DNA from: Pseudomonas fluorescens
GTDB taxonomy: Bacteria > Pseudomonadota > Gammaproteobacteria > Pseudomonadales > Pseudomonadaceae
Reading direction: 5' to 3'
DNA: 64,000 nt
Assembly (NCBI RefSeq): GCF_001902145.1
Contig: NZ_MRST01000025.1
Coordinates: 1 to 64,000 of the forward strand
Part shown: positions 44,648 to 53,947 of the stretch, piece by piece
Position numbering within the stretch: the first letter of the stretch is position 1
Layout: each line of letters starts with the position of its first letter
The notes under the pieces: generated by a model
What the model saw: the letters and a program-made list of their open reading frames with translations, nothing else
The model's database searches: none
What the model was told of the DNA's origin: nothing
Program-made: the position numbers and the translations under genes

Positions 44648-45942
44648 GAGCCGACCTTTTGCGCCTTGCCGGCGTCAGCGCCGGTCTCCCCTTTTGCTGC
44701 CGGCTTGCCTTGCAGGTGCTCGGTCGGGGTGGTAGGCACCTCGCTGCTGGCGTTGACCACTTCGATCTCGCTGCCGTCCTTGAGGCGGTCGGTGCCTTCC
44801 AGCACCACGCGATCGCCGGCCACCAGGCCCTCCTTGATCACGGTATTTTCGCCATCGGTGTCACCCACCACCAGCGGCTGGACCTTGACCTTCTTGTCGC
44901 CGTCGAGCTTGTAGACAAAGGTGCCATTGTTGCCGAACTGGATCGCCGCGGATGGCGCCAGCACCACGTTCTTCAAGGTATCGGCCAGCAGGTGCACATT
45001 GACGAACTGGTTGGGGAACAGCGCCTGGTCCTTGTTATCGAAACGCGCCTTGAATTTCAGGGTGCCGGTGGTGACGTCAATCTGGTTGTCCAGGCTTTGC
45101 AGTACACCGACCGCCTGCTTTTTCACGTCGCCACGGTCCCAGGCTTCCACTGGCAACTTGTTGCCGGCGTGGTAGCGGGCCAGCACGGTTTCCAGGGTAT
45201 TTTCCGGCAGGGTGAAGGCCACGCTGATTGGCTGGGTCTGGGTGATCACCGCCAGGGCGGTGGTGTCGTTGGCTGCAACCAGGTTGCCGACGTCAAGCTG
45301 GCGCAAACCGACGCGACCGCTGATGGGCGCGCGGATCCGGGTGAATTCCAGGTTGAGCTTGGCGTCGTCCACCGCGCCCTGATTGGTCTTGACCGTGCCC
45401 TGGTATTGCAAGACCAGCGCTTCGGCGGTGTCCAGGGTTTGCTTGGCGATACTGTCCTGGGCGTACAGGTCACGATAACGCTGCACATCGACCTGGGCGT
45501 TCTTCAACTGGGCCTGGTTCTGCAGCAAGGTGCCCTGGGCCTGGAGCAAGGCGTTCTGGTAACTGCGCGGGTCGATTTCTGCCAGCAGGTCACCGGCCTT
45601 GACCATTTGCCCTTCCTCGAAGGCGATCTTGACCAACTCGCCGCCCACCCGGCTGCGCACATTAATGGTGTTCAGCGCAGTGACCGTACCCAGCGCCTTG
45701 TAGTACACCGCAAACTCCCCCTGCACCGCTGGCGCCACACGCACCGGCACCGGCCCGGTGGAACCGCCGAAGCCCGGGCGCGCCATGCCGGTCTTGCCCG
45801 TATGCCCCGCCGGAGCGTCTTTATGGGCCGCGCCACCGGGCCAGAATTTCCAGCACAGGCCGGCGATAACCAGCAGCACGAGCAGGCCAAACAGCCAGCG
45901 GCGGGAGTTGCGGGAGGAGGATTGCATGGAGTGATCAACCAT
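44644..45942 (-). CDS. muxA: RND efflux periplasmic adaptor, MuxA/MdtA type
   Basis: 432 residues. A single N-terminal membrane anchor (about residues 16-32, WLFGLLVLLVIAGLCW) is followed by the membrane fusion protein fold: lipoyl half-motif GTVTALNTINVRSRVGGELV, an alpha-helical hairpin (about 120-200), the second lipoyl half IRAPISGRVG and the beta-barrel. The C-terminal 40 residues are low-complexity. It bridges MuxBC to OpmB. It is the first gene of the operon; the 231 nt upstream hold its promoter and the tpx terminator. An in-frame ATG at 45927 is a possible alternative start. Confidence 0.93.
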   Translation of the reverse strand: MVDHSMQSSSRNSRRWLFGLLVLLVIAGLCWKFWPGGAAHKDAPAGHTGKTGMARPGFGGSTGPVPVRVAPAVQGEFAVYYKALGTVTALNTINVRSRVGGELVKIAFEEGQMVKAGDLLAEIDPRSYQNALLQAQGTLLQNQAQLKNAQVDVQRYRDLYAQDSIAKQTLDTAEALVLQYQGTVKTNQGAVDDAKLNLEFTRIRAPISGRVGLRQLDVGNLVAANDTTALAVITQTQPISVAFTLPENTLETVLARYHAGNKLPVEAWDRGDVKKQAVGVLQSLDNQIDVTTGTLKFKARFDNKDQALFPNQFVNVHLLADTLKNVVLAPSAAIQFGNNGTFVYKLDGDKKVKVQPLVVGDTDGENTVIKEGLVAGDRVVLEGTDRLKDGSEIEVVNASSEVPTTPTEHLQGKPAAKGETGADAGKAQKVGS

Positions 45943-46092
45943 TGGGGGTGAGAGCTTCTTCTTCGGGAGGCTGAAAGATAAGCACTGGGGTGCGTTTAGA
46001 AAAGCACCTTTACCGGCTATTTACCTTAGGCTTACAACTTTTAACTGCTGATCTTAGTCCGTCGGCTATTTCGCTAAGCCGCTGACGCTCAA

Positions 46093-46121
46093 ATAAAAAC
46101 GGCCTGGACTAGGCCAGGCCG
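46093..46121 (-). terminator. Rho-independent terminator of tpx
   Basis: Read leftward, CGGCCTGG and CCAGGCCG form an 8-bp stem with a 6-nt loop, followed by TTTTTATTT. It lies 53 nt past the tpx stop codon. Confidence 0.85.
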
Positions 46122-46173
46122 CAATCATGCATCATACGTGTTACTGCCAAACGACAGTCATACGCACAAACAG

Positions 46174-46674
46174 TTACTTCAACACAGCCAGGGCGGCGTC
46201 GTAGTTTGGCTCTTCAGCGATTTCCTTGACCAACTCGCTGTGCAACACGTTGTCGTTCTCGTCCAGTACCACCACCGCGCGTGCGGTCAGGCCTTTGAGC
46301 GGGCCGTCGGCAATGGCCACACCGTAATCAACGGCGAAATCCGAATCACGGAAGTCAGACAGGTTCTTCACGTTTTCCAGGCCTTCGGAACCGCAGAAAC
46401 GCGCCTGGGCGAACGGCAGGTCAGTGGAGATGCACAGCACCACGGTGTTTGCTACATCGTTGGCCTGGGCGTTGAACTTGCGCACCGAAGTGGCACAGGT
46501 TGGGGTGTCAACGCTTGGGAAGATGTTCAGTACTTTGCGCTTACCGGCAAAGGTCGCCAGGGTGGCGTCGGACAGATCGCCGGCGGTCAGGGTGAAATCT
46601 GCGGCTTTGGCGCCGACTTTCGGCAGTTCGCCTTCAACCTGGACCGGGTTGCCTTTAAGGGTGACTTGAGCCAT
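46174..46674 (-). CDS. tpx: Thiol peroxidase (atypical 2-Cys peroxiredoxin)
   Basis: 166 residues. The peroxidatic cysteine lies in PSVDTPTCATSVR (about residue 60) and the resolving cysteine in ARFCGSEG (about residue 94), the Tpx spacing. It reduces hydrogen peroxide and alkyl hydroperoxides with thioredoxin as donor. ATG 46674 begins MAQVTLKGNP, typical for Tpx; the open frame upstream (to 46764) is not coding. It is monocistronic, with its own terminator at 46093-46121, and divergent from a glycosyltransferase. Confidence 0.96.
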   Translation of the reverse strand: MAQVTLKGNPVQVEGELPKVGAKAADFTLTAGDLSDATLATFAGKRKVLNIFPSVDTPTCATSVRKFNAQANDVANTVVLCISTDLPFAQARFCGSEGLENVKNLSDFRDSDFAVDYGVAIADGPLKGLTARAVVVLDENDNVLHSELVKEIAEEPNYDAALAVLK

Positions 46675-46832
46675 GAACAGAATCCTTATGCTGGGTTTGG
46701 TTAAACGAATTCGAGAGGCGGAAGTTAACCACAAAGTGCCGACGCTACCTACCGCCAGACACAAATTGTCATGTCCTGAGGTTGTGGTTTAATTGCGCGC
46801 TTTGCGCTTGCCCTTCAAGGAAACCTTTGTCG

Positions 46833-48122
46833 ATGAATCAGCCCGCCACCAAAGTCCTGGTCATTGGTTATGTCTGGCCGGAACCGCGCTCCTCAGCCGC
46901 GGGCGGGCATATGATGCAGATCCTTGAGAGTTTTCTTACGCAAGGTTGGGACATTACCTTCAGCAGCCCGGCCACCATCGGCGAACACAAGGCCGACTTG
47001 CCGGCACTCGGGATCGCCGAACGCCCCATTGAGCTGAATAACAGCAGTTTCGACGATTTTGTCCGCGAGCTGGCCCCGGATATCGTGCTGTTCGACCGAT
47101 TCATGATGGAAGAGCAATTCGGCTGGCGCGTAGAACAATGCTGCCCCGACGCCCTGCGCGTGCTGGAAACCTCCGACCTGCAAAGCCTGCGCGACGCCCG
47201 CCACCAGCGTTTCAAGGAGCAGGTGAAAGCCAACCCCGACAGCGACGACTTCAGCGCCCTGTTCGCGCCAGCGCTGGAGGACGAGTTCCAGCGGATGGCC
47301 GATACCGACCTGGCCAAACGCGAAATCGCTGCAATTTACCGCTGTGACATCAGCTTGATGATCTCCGACGTGGAAATCCGCCTGCTCACCGAACAGTTCA
47401 AGGTGCCCGCCGCCCTGCTCCACTGGTGCCCCTTGATGCTGCAACCGCCCACCGACGCATTTGCGCCCTTTGAAGACCGTGCGCATTTCCTCAGCATCGG
47501 TAACTTCCGCCACGCGCCCAATTGGGATGCGGTGCTGTGGATGAAGCACAGCCTGTGGCCACTGATCCGCCAACAACTGCCAGGCGCCCAGTTGCACATC
47601 TACGGCGCCTACACGCCGCCCAAGGCCACCGCCCTGCACAACCCAGCCCAGGGTTTTCATGTGATGAACTGGGCCGAAGACGCGCTGCAAGTCATGACGG
47701 CGGCGCGTATCTGCCTGGCACCGCTGCGCTTTGGCGCGGGCATCAAGGGCAAGTTGGTCGACGCCATGCTGTGCGGCACGCCTAATGTCACCACCCCCGT
47801 CGGCGCCGAGGCCATGGGCGATGACCAGCCCTGGCCGGGCGTGATAACAACCGACGCCCCGGCCCTGGCCGCCGCTGCCGTGGCCCTCTACCAGGACCGC
47901 GAGCGTTGGACCCGGGCCCAGGAGCACGGGCGCCAGTTGCTGGCCAGGCGCTATGACCAGACGCTGCATGGGCCAGCCCTGGTGGAGTGCCTGGAGCAAT
48001 GCCGCAGCAACCTTGCCGCCCATCGCCGGGACAACTTCACCGGCAGTATGCTGCGCCATCACGCGCACAAGAGTACCCAGTACATGTCCCAGTGGATCGA
48101 GGCGAAAAACCGCAACCTGTAG
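46833..48122 (+). CDS. Glycosyltransferase, GT-B fold (group 1-like)
   Basis: 429 residues. The N-terminal Rossmann half starts KVLVIGYVWPEPRSSAAGGHMMQ, with the glycine-rich loop of GT-B enzymes. The C-terminal half has FLSIGNFRHAPNWDAV and ICLAPLRFGAGIKGKLVDAM, with the donor-binding G-x-K-x-K/E pattern, then GTPNVTTPVGAEAM. Donor and acceptor are unknown, and no polysaccharide cluster surrounds it. ATG 46833 is chosen because CAAGGAAAC precedes it. Confidence 0.82.
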   Translation: MNQPATKVLVIGYVWPEPRSSAAGGHMMQILESFLTQGWDITFSSPATIGEHKADLPALGIAERPIELNNSSFDDFVRELAPDIVLFDRFMMEEQFGWRVEQCCPDALRVLETSDLQSLRDARHQRFKEQVKANPDSDDFSALFAPALEDEFQRMADTDLAKREIAAIYRCDISLMISDVEIRLLTEQFKVPAALLHWCPLMLQPPTDAFAPFEDRAHFLSIGNFRHAPNWDAVLWMKHSLWPLIRQQLPGAQLHIYGAYTPPKATALHNPAQGFHVMNWAEDALQVMTAARICLAPLRFGAGIKGKLVDAMLCGTPNVTTPVGAEAMGDDQPWPGVITTDAPALAAAAVALYQDRERWTRAQEHGRQLLARRYDQTLHGPALVECLEQCRSNLAAHRRDNFTGSMLRHHAHKSTQYMSQWIEAKNRNL

Positions 48123-48194
48123 ACACTGCCGCTGGCGAGGTCGCGCGCGACGGGGCATTATCCTACGCAGCAACCACAATAAAGCGACGGCAGC

Positions 48195-49124
48195 ATGACC
48201 CGAGCAACGCGCATCACCGACCCTTCCTACGAGTTGATGGACGACCACAACGGCCTGTCCATCATCTATCGCCAGCACGGCTTCCCCTGCCCGCTGGTGC
48301 GCTGGCATTTCCACAAGGAATACGAGCTGCACCTGATCGTCGCCAGCTCCGGCAAGGTGTTTATCGGTGACTACATCGGCAACTTCTACCCGGAAAGCCT
48401 GTTCCTCACCGGCCCCAACCTGCCCCACAACTGGATCAGCCAGGTGGAAGAAGACGAGGTGGTGCCCAAGCGCGACATGCTGGTGAACTTTACCGATGAC
48501 CTGTTTGAGAGCGGCAGCCATATTTTTGCTGAACTCAAGAACCTCGCACCGCTGCTGGAGCGCGCGCAGTACGGCATCGAATTTCGCTGCAAAAAAACCA
48601 TCACCCAGGCCATGACCTTGATGCAACACATCGAGGACACCAAGGGCACGTCGCGCCTGGGGCAGTTTTTTATCTTGCTGGACGTGTTGAGCGTGTGCGA
48701 GGACTACCAATTGCTGTCCGGCGTAACCACGCCGCAATTGGCCGACGAGCACAGCATAGACCGCACCAACCGGGCAGTGGATTACATCTTTGCACATTAC
48801 GCCCGCGAGCTGCCGCTGGAAGAAGTGGCGCAATACCTGGGGATGAAGCCGACCTACTTCTCGCGGGTGTTCAAGCAGGCGACCGGTCGCACGTTTATCG
48901 AGTTCGTCAACCGGCTGCGCATCAGCAAGTCCTGCGAATTACTCGCGGACGGTGACAGGGCCGTCACGGATGTGTGCTTTGAGTCAGGCTTTAACAATAT
49001 CTCCAATTTCAACCGGCGCTTTCAGCAACTCAAGGGCATGACCCCTTCTCACTATCGACGGTTGGCGATGCAGCGGTTGACGGAGCAGAACCTGATGCCG
49101 GTAGACGCCTCGCACTTCAGTTAA
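48195..49124 (+). CDS. mtlR: AraC-family activator of the mannitol operon
   Basis: 309 residues. An N-terminal cupin-like sugar-binding domain (about residues 20-160, with WHFHKEYELHLIVASSGK and NFYPESLFLTGPNLPHNW) is followed by two helix-turn-helix motifs: LPLEEVAQYLGMKPTYFSRV and VTDVCFESGFNNISNFNRRF. It matches Pseudomonas MtlR, which activates mtlE-Z with mannitol, sorbitol or arabitol. Its target operon lies on the same strand but 6.5 kb away, beyond an accessory block, and a truncated second copy sits at 53669-53850. Confidence 0.9.
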   Translation: MTRATRITDPSYELMDDHNGLSIIYRQHGFPCPLVRWHFHKEYELHLIVASSGKVFIGDYIGNFYPESLFLTGPNLPHNWISQVEEDEVVPKRDMLVNFTDDLFESGSHIFAELKNLAPLLERAQYGIEFRCKKTITQAMTLMQHIEDTKGTSRLGQFFILLDVLSVCEDYQLLSGVTTPQLADEHSIDRTNRAVDYIFAHYARELPLEEVAQYLGMKPTYFSRVFKQATGRTFIEFVNRLRISKSCELLADGDRAVTDVCFESGFNNISNFNRRFQQLKGMTPSHYRRLAMQRLTEQNLMPVDASHFS

Positions 49125-49195
49125 AAAAACCGCAAGCTGGCTATCTGGCGAACGCTCTCACGCCTGTCCCAATCACATCCCGCAATAGCTGGGGT

Positions 49196-49223
49196 GGAAC
49201 GCCTCCATGTGTATGACCAAAAA
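49196..49223 (+). promoter_or_regulatory. hrp-box-like element before the large toxin-like gene
   Basis: GGAACG, 15 nt, then CCAAAAA: one mismatch in each half of the HrpL consensus GGAACC-N15/16-CCACNNA. It lies 66 nt before ATG 49290. The paralogue at 54545 has a better match at nearly the same distance. Confidence 0.4.
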
Positions 49224-49289
49224 GCTACAAGTCAGTTACTGCCAGACAACTCGACCACGCGCTTTCTTGATCGTACCCACGAGGTCCCC

Positions 49290-52200
49290 ATGAGCATTAT
49301 TGCATCGCACTCGCCCTTACCCACCCCGCCCCGAAATTTGCCTCCATCCCCCGCAACAGTGGACGCACAAACCAGCCTGACTCGGACCCCACGCAGCCCA
49401 TCGGCCGGTGTAGTGACCCTGGAAGTCCGAAAAACAGCCGAGCAGTTGGTGAGTCAGGCTGAGGCTGACATGGCAGAAAAACTCGCCACCGCCTTGATGG
49501 ATGAGGTCAATGTAGACGCTACCAGCCGTTACATGCCGTCTTCCTTCGGCGCAGTCCATGACATTCCAGCTCACTCAACATTCGGGCAGCTTTGGTCACA
49601 GCTGACTCACGCACTCAAAAACGAGCCGTTCGCGACGTTTGCGAAGAATAACAACATCAACATTTCAAACCTGAAACTAACACCTTCCGGATTTCTGGAC
49701 GGCACCATTAACGGCAAACGCACCGTTTTTTCCAAATACGACGATGGCTTCGAGGAAGCCGCTATCAACGTCTTCGAGGCTGTTCGCAAACTTTCTACGA
49801 ACAACGTCCCGATTGTGTATATCGGCGAACACACCGCCCCCACCCATGCCGTCGGCGCTTTTTACGGCATGAGGGTTCCGACGACGAAGGCCGAAGCACT
49901 GGAGCAAATCCGGGTGTTGCAGGATATCAAGACATTCCCATCGATACTTGCTCCTGAACGCAATGCTGCGCGGCCACACCGACAGGACGTTCAGCACGTC
50001 AGGCATATGCGGGATGAAGCCATACAGAACCTTGCGCTGCAGGTCATGCTTGAGCCTGGCAAGTTCCCCCAGGCACAACGCCCGGACGTCGTGCAGCCGC
50101 CGGCGCCCGGCAGCGCAGAACCGGCCACCACACCGATCCGAACCTCGAGCGCCACCACTGACCCCGTCGCAGATATTGCCCGTCGCCAGTTTGCCGGTGA
50201 GCCCAACGTTTACTCGGTGGTCGCACGAGTGCTCAGCGACAGGCTGAAGGACGCCTCTCCAGGGCTGGATTTCGACATCAACCAGATTGCCATTGAAACG
50301 CCCGATCCGGACAATCCCTCGAAACCCAAGCGCACACAATTGATGGCACTTGCCTTCGACTACCTGACTGGCGGTGACGCCCCAGACTTCCTCGATTCCG
50401 CCAGGGCGTTTGACACGCGTCCCGATCGACTGGCACGCACGGGCATCGCTGCCGACACCCCGCTAGACCTCAACTTTTCAGCTCTGAGCGGCGTCATCGG
50501 TGCGCTGCCGGACCGACTGAACCATGCCTATGAGGCAAATTTGCGTGAGTACTGGGCCAAACCTGCGTTCAATACGGGCATTGATACCGGAGCCGCTTTC
50601 AGCGACAGCCACCGGACGTTGGTCAGCCGCATTCTGAAAAGCAACCTGCAGCTGGCCGGCCTGAAACAACCCGGGCTGGATGATGAGCAGCGCAAGACCA
50701 TCGACATGGTCGTGAGGCATCCCGAAGGCGCCACGCGCCCCGCCCCACTTGACCCCAACTCATCGGACGCCACCGTCTACAGCCTGGCCGACTCCACACC
50801 GAACAAGGTGGTTCATCGCTACCTGGCGCAAGCCAATCGCGACATCCTGCTGCTGGTGGAGCCCAGCGGCAAAATCACTCCGTTCAACAGTTGGGATGAG
50901 CTCGAAAGCCTGGGCGGTCCAAAGGAAGAGGTGACCGGCAACCTGTTCGATGGCCAGGCCGACGTCCTCATCAATCGGCATCTAGGCAGCAGTCTGACCT
51001 CGCCTGCCTCCCTGCGTGGCCCGGACAGTTCGGCGCAGAAGCCGCCCACACTGCCCGACTGGATGAGCAACGCAGGCGAGGCCGAGCGTTTCATCATGCA
51101 TGAACTCAGCCTGGGACTGGCCAGCTTCAACCAACTGAACGAAGGCCGCAGCTACAACAGCGATATCAAGGACATCCGCACGTTCGCCCAGCAGCAATTC
51201 GACGTTTTGCCCAGAAGCAAAAAACTCACGGCGCACCCCGCGGAAAAACTGGAGGTGGTCTTCAAGGTCGCTTATGGGGCTCCGGGTACCGCCGGGGAGG
51301 TCGTGCGCCAGACCATGAGCCTGACAGACATGCTCCTCAATAACTTATCCGGGTTACCCAGTGGCCAGATTGAAGTTTTTTACAATACAGGGCTCAAGTA
51401 TAAAGGCGCTGACTTCAAAGTCAGGGTGCCAGAGCTAGAGAAAGAAGGCGTACTCAAGCAATTGGTCGACGACCTTGATATCGGCAAAACCTACCCTGAC
51501 TTGCTGAAGAAAAAACTGCTTGACGACCCAGCCGAAAAAACCCGGCGCCAGGTACTGTTCGTTCAGCAGGTACCGCTGGAGCTGCAGTTCAAGGCGCTGG
51601 AACTGAGCATCAAGGCAGAGTCCGGTTTCAACACCACAGGTTTTCGCTACGTCCAGGAGCTATTCAAGCCAGGCCCTGGCCCCAGGATCGTTGATGGCCA
51701 GGAAATCGTGATCCGGCCGCTGGCGTTCGATAACCGGGCCAATGGGAAAACCGATGTGGTCGAAGGCGCCTATCTGATCGAACCCAAGAACGGCACGAAC
51801 GGCCCGCACATCCTGTACCGCCCCCTGATGGGCGATGCGTCGTTAATGCAGTTTCCAACCCGCCAGGCGCTGCTGGAAGCCATACAGAACAAAGGCAAGC
51901 TGCAAAACGACATCCTCGCCTGGTTGCCTGACGAACAGACCCGCAACACCTACAGCGGCAACGGTTTCAAACATCCAAACCTGGTGATATTCGGTTTAAA
52001 CCTGGGTTCCGTCCCGATGAACAAAACTATTCCCTTGGCCATGGATACCAGGCTGCAACAGACACTGCAGGCGGGAACATTGATGGACCACCTGTACGAA
52101 GCCAACGCCCGCAACTTGATTACCCTGGCCGGACACCAATCGACATCCGACGCACAAAGCCGCTGGGCGAGCCTCAAGGAAGGTGGTTTCCTGTTGCTCA

Positions 52201-53645
52201 ATTCAGTCCTGCCAGTATTGCGCGGGCCCAGTGCCATGCTCGGCTTGATGATGCAGTCCCAGGGCATAATCAATGACCTGGGCGTCCTGGTCGACGATGA
52301 CGCGCAAAATAAAGAGGCGGCCCTGACAGACCTGTTGGTCAACCTGACGACGTTGCTCGTCCAGTTCAAGGAGCGCCCATTGTCGGAGCCTTCAACCGTC
52401 ACCTCAAACAGGCCGGCAACCAACACCAGCGTGTTGATCGACGGCGATGCACGCCTTACCCCCCCGCCACAACGCTTTCGAATGGGAGGCCCGCTGGAAA
52501 AGATCACGCCGGTGGACGGTGAGATCCAGACCAATGTAGATACTTACAATCGTAAAGGTGAGGGAGTCAAACGCCTAAATATTGTCGGTCACGCGGCCAA
52601 GCCTGAAGGTGAGCAAGGAGCGGTGATTGTCGGGGAGAATGACAAAGTTTTTACGGCTGAAGACATCAATAATGAACTTGTCGCCCGTGGCATTGACATC
52701 AGGGACTACCCGGAAGTGCGTTTGCTGGTCTGTTACTCCGCCAAGGGCGGTGATAACTCACTGGCATCACAACTGCACGCGCTGACCGGCGTGCCGGTCA
52801 AAGGTTATGAAGGCCCGGTAGACGTGGATTACATATCTGGTACGGGCATAGACCCTGGGGATATCTACAAAACCGCCCTTGAAAAATTCAAGACAAAGTA
52901 CCCGAAATTTTCTAAAGCCGACATTATGGAGTTGGCAGAGATGGAGTTAAACAAACAACTGAAAGACGCTGATGTGTTTACTCACGTGGAGAAACAGAAT
53001 GGCAAAAAAGTAAGCGTTAACTGGGGTACCGTTAACGACCCCTTGTGGGAAGAGGTCGAAGTCGATTACCGGCCCAAGCGCTTCGGCCCCTCCAAAAAAC
53101 AAAAGAGTACGGCCACTGCCGAAATTCAAAGCCCCTCGAAAGAACTCAACAACATGGGTGAATATAAGGCCTTCAAGGAACTATCCGAGCCTGAAAAAAT
53201 TAAAAACAGTATTGCCTTCACCACCTCTGAAGACGGCCAGTATGAGTACTTCCTGGATCGATCAGCGGGCAGTAATGAAATCCGATTAAACATCATTGGA
53301 CATGGCGACAAAGGTGGAGTGACCTTCAAAAGCGACTTGAAAAATGCGCAGTCTTATTCACCCGAAGCGTTCGCTAGACTGATCGCGCCCATGCTGGAAA
53401 AAACCAGCGCTACCCAAATCAGAATGATCAGTTGTAAATCCGGCAGTACAGGTTTCTCTGAAGAGTTATCCAAACGCTTGAACGTTCCTGTGAAGGCCCC
53501 CGTCGGTACTGTCACACAATTCGAAGTCATGAAGGACAGGTACTGGATTTTGGAAAAATTCCCCAACCCACGTCGACCCCATGATCATGAGTGGAAAATC
53601 TTTACTCCCCCTGCCCCCGCCAGCTCGCAAGCTTCGAGGTTATAA
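49290..53645 (+). CDS. Large toxin/effector-like protein with two C80-like His/Cys dyads
   Basis: 1451 residues. Residues 1-50 are Ser/Pro-rich with no acidic residue before Asp25. Residues ~91-170 (STFGQLWSQL onward) recur in the paralogue at 54545. The middle, with ILLLVEPSGKITPFNS and a hydrophobic LLNSVLPVLRGP segment, resembles Pseudomonas dermonecrotic-toxin-like DUF6543 proteins. Near the C-terminus, IVGHAAK (His1101) and LLVCYS (Cys1148) form one dyad; IIGHGDK (His1338) and MISCKS (Cys1382) form a second. Spacings of 47 and 44 resemble the autoprotease domains of TcdB and MARTX toxins. ATG 49290 has GAGG 5 nt upstream; in-frame codons back to 49194 overlap the hrp-like box. No Sec signal. 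Assignment is motif-based. Confidence 0.75.
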   Translation: MSIIASHSPLPTPPRNLPPSPATVDAQTSLTRTPRSPSAGVVTLEVRKTAEQLVSQAEADMAEKLATALMDEVNVDATSRYMPSSFGAVHDIPAHSTFGQLWSQLTHALKNEPFATFAKNNNINISNLKLTPSGFLDGTINGKRTVFSKYDDGFEEAAINVFEAVRKLSTNNVPIVYIGEHTAPTHAVGAFYGMRVPTTKAEALEQIRVLQDIKTFPSILAPERNAARPHRQDVQHVRHMRDEAIQNLALQVMLEPGKFPQAQRPDVVQPPAPGSAEPATTPIRTSSATTDPVADIARRQFAGEPNVYSVVARVLSDRLKDASPGLDFDINQIAIETPDPDNPSKPKRTQLMALAFDYLTGGDAPDFLDSARAFDTRPDRLARTGIAADTPLDLNFSALSGVIGALPDRLNHAYEANLREYWAKPAFNTGIDTGAAFSDSHRTLVSRILKSNLQLAGLKQPGLDDEQRKTIDMVVRHPEGATRPAPLDPNSSDATVYSLADSTPNKVVHRYLAQANRDILLLVEPSGKITPFNSWDELESLGGPKEEVTGNLFDGQADVLINRHLGSSLTSPASLRGPDSSAQKPPTLPDWMSNAGEAERFIMHELSLGLASFNQLNEGRSYNSDIKDIRTFAQQQFDVLPRSKKLTAHPAEKLEVVFKVAYGAPGTAGEVVRQTMSLTDMLLNNLSGLPSGQIEVFYNTGLKYKGADFKVRVPELEKEGVLKQLVDDLDIGKTYPDLLKKKLLDDPAEKTRRQVLFVQQVPLELQFKALELSIKAESGFNTTGFRYVQELFKPGPGPRIVDGQEIVIRPLAFDNRANGKTDVVEGAYLIEPKNGTNGPHILYRPLMGDASLMQFPTRQALLEAIQNKGKLQNDILAWLPDEQTRNTYSGNGFKHPNLVIFGLNLGSVPMNKTIPLAMDTRLQQTLQAGTLMDHLYEANARNLITLAGHQSTSDAQSRWASLKEGGFLLLNSVLPVLRGPSAMLGLMMQSQGIINDLGVLVDDDAQNKEAALTDLLVNLTTLLVQFKERPLSEPSTVTSNRPATNTSVLIDGDARLTPPPQRFRMGGPLEKITPVDGEIQTNVDTYNRKGEGVKRLNIVGHAAKPEGEQGAVIVGENDKVFTAEDINNELVARGIDIRDYPEVRLLVCYSAKGGDNSLASQLHALTGVPVKGYEGPVDVDYISGTGIDPGDIYKTALEKFKTKYPKFSKADIMELAEMELNKQLKDADVFTHVEKQNGKKVSVNWGTVNDPLWEEVEVDYRPKRFGPSKKQKSTATAEIQSPSKELNNMGEYKAFKELSEPEKIKNSIAFTTSEDGQYEYFLDRSAGSNEIRLNIIGHGDKGGVTFKSDLKNAQSYSPEAFARLIAPMLEKTSATQIRMISCKSGSTGFSEELSKRLNVPVKAPVGTVTQFEVMKDRYWILEKFPNPRRPHDHEWKIFTPPAPASSQASRL

Positions 53646-53668
53646 TCCAGCGCGCAGGGCGGCGTAGT

Positions 53669-53850
53669 ACCGACCTTTCCGATGAGTTGATGGACGACCA
53701 CAACGGCCTGTCCATCATCTATCGCCAGCACGGCGTCCCCTGCCCGCTGGTGCGCTGGCACTTTCACAAGGAATACGAGCTGCACCTGATCGTCGCCAGC
53801 ATTACCGGCGCCTGGCGGTGCAACGGTTGACTGAGCAGAACCTGGCGTGA
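53669..53850 (+). pseudogene. Decayed second copy of mtlR
   Basis: Positions 53669-53799 match mtlR codons ~8-50 almost base for base (encoding DDHNGLSIIYRQHG and WHFHKEYELHLIVAS). Positions 53800-53850 match the mtlR 3' end (HYRRLAVQRLTEQNL). About 703 nt between these blocks are missing. That length is not a multiple of three, so the fragment is frameshifted and cannot encode MtlR. The rest of the 302-nt gap (53646-53947) shows no gene. Confidence 0.9.
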
Positions 53851-53947
53851 GCAGGCGTCCATTCGTCTGAACTGGTAGTTCTGACAGTTACCTGCCTCAC
53901 GGCGACTGTAGATTCTGGCCCTGTGGACCGTCCATTGGAGCCTTGCC

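Noticed and set aside
53669..53850. The mtlR fragment as a functional small regulator
   Set aside because: It lacks both helix-turn-helix motifs, is frameshifted at the deletion junction and ends after about 50 codons.
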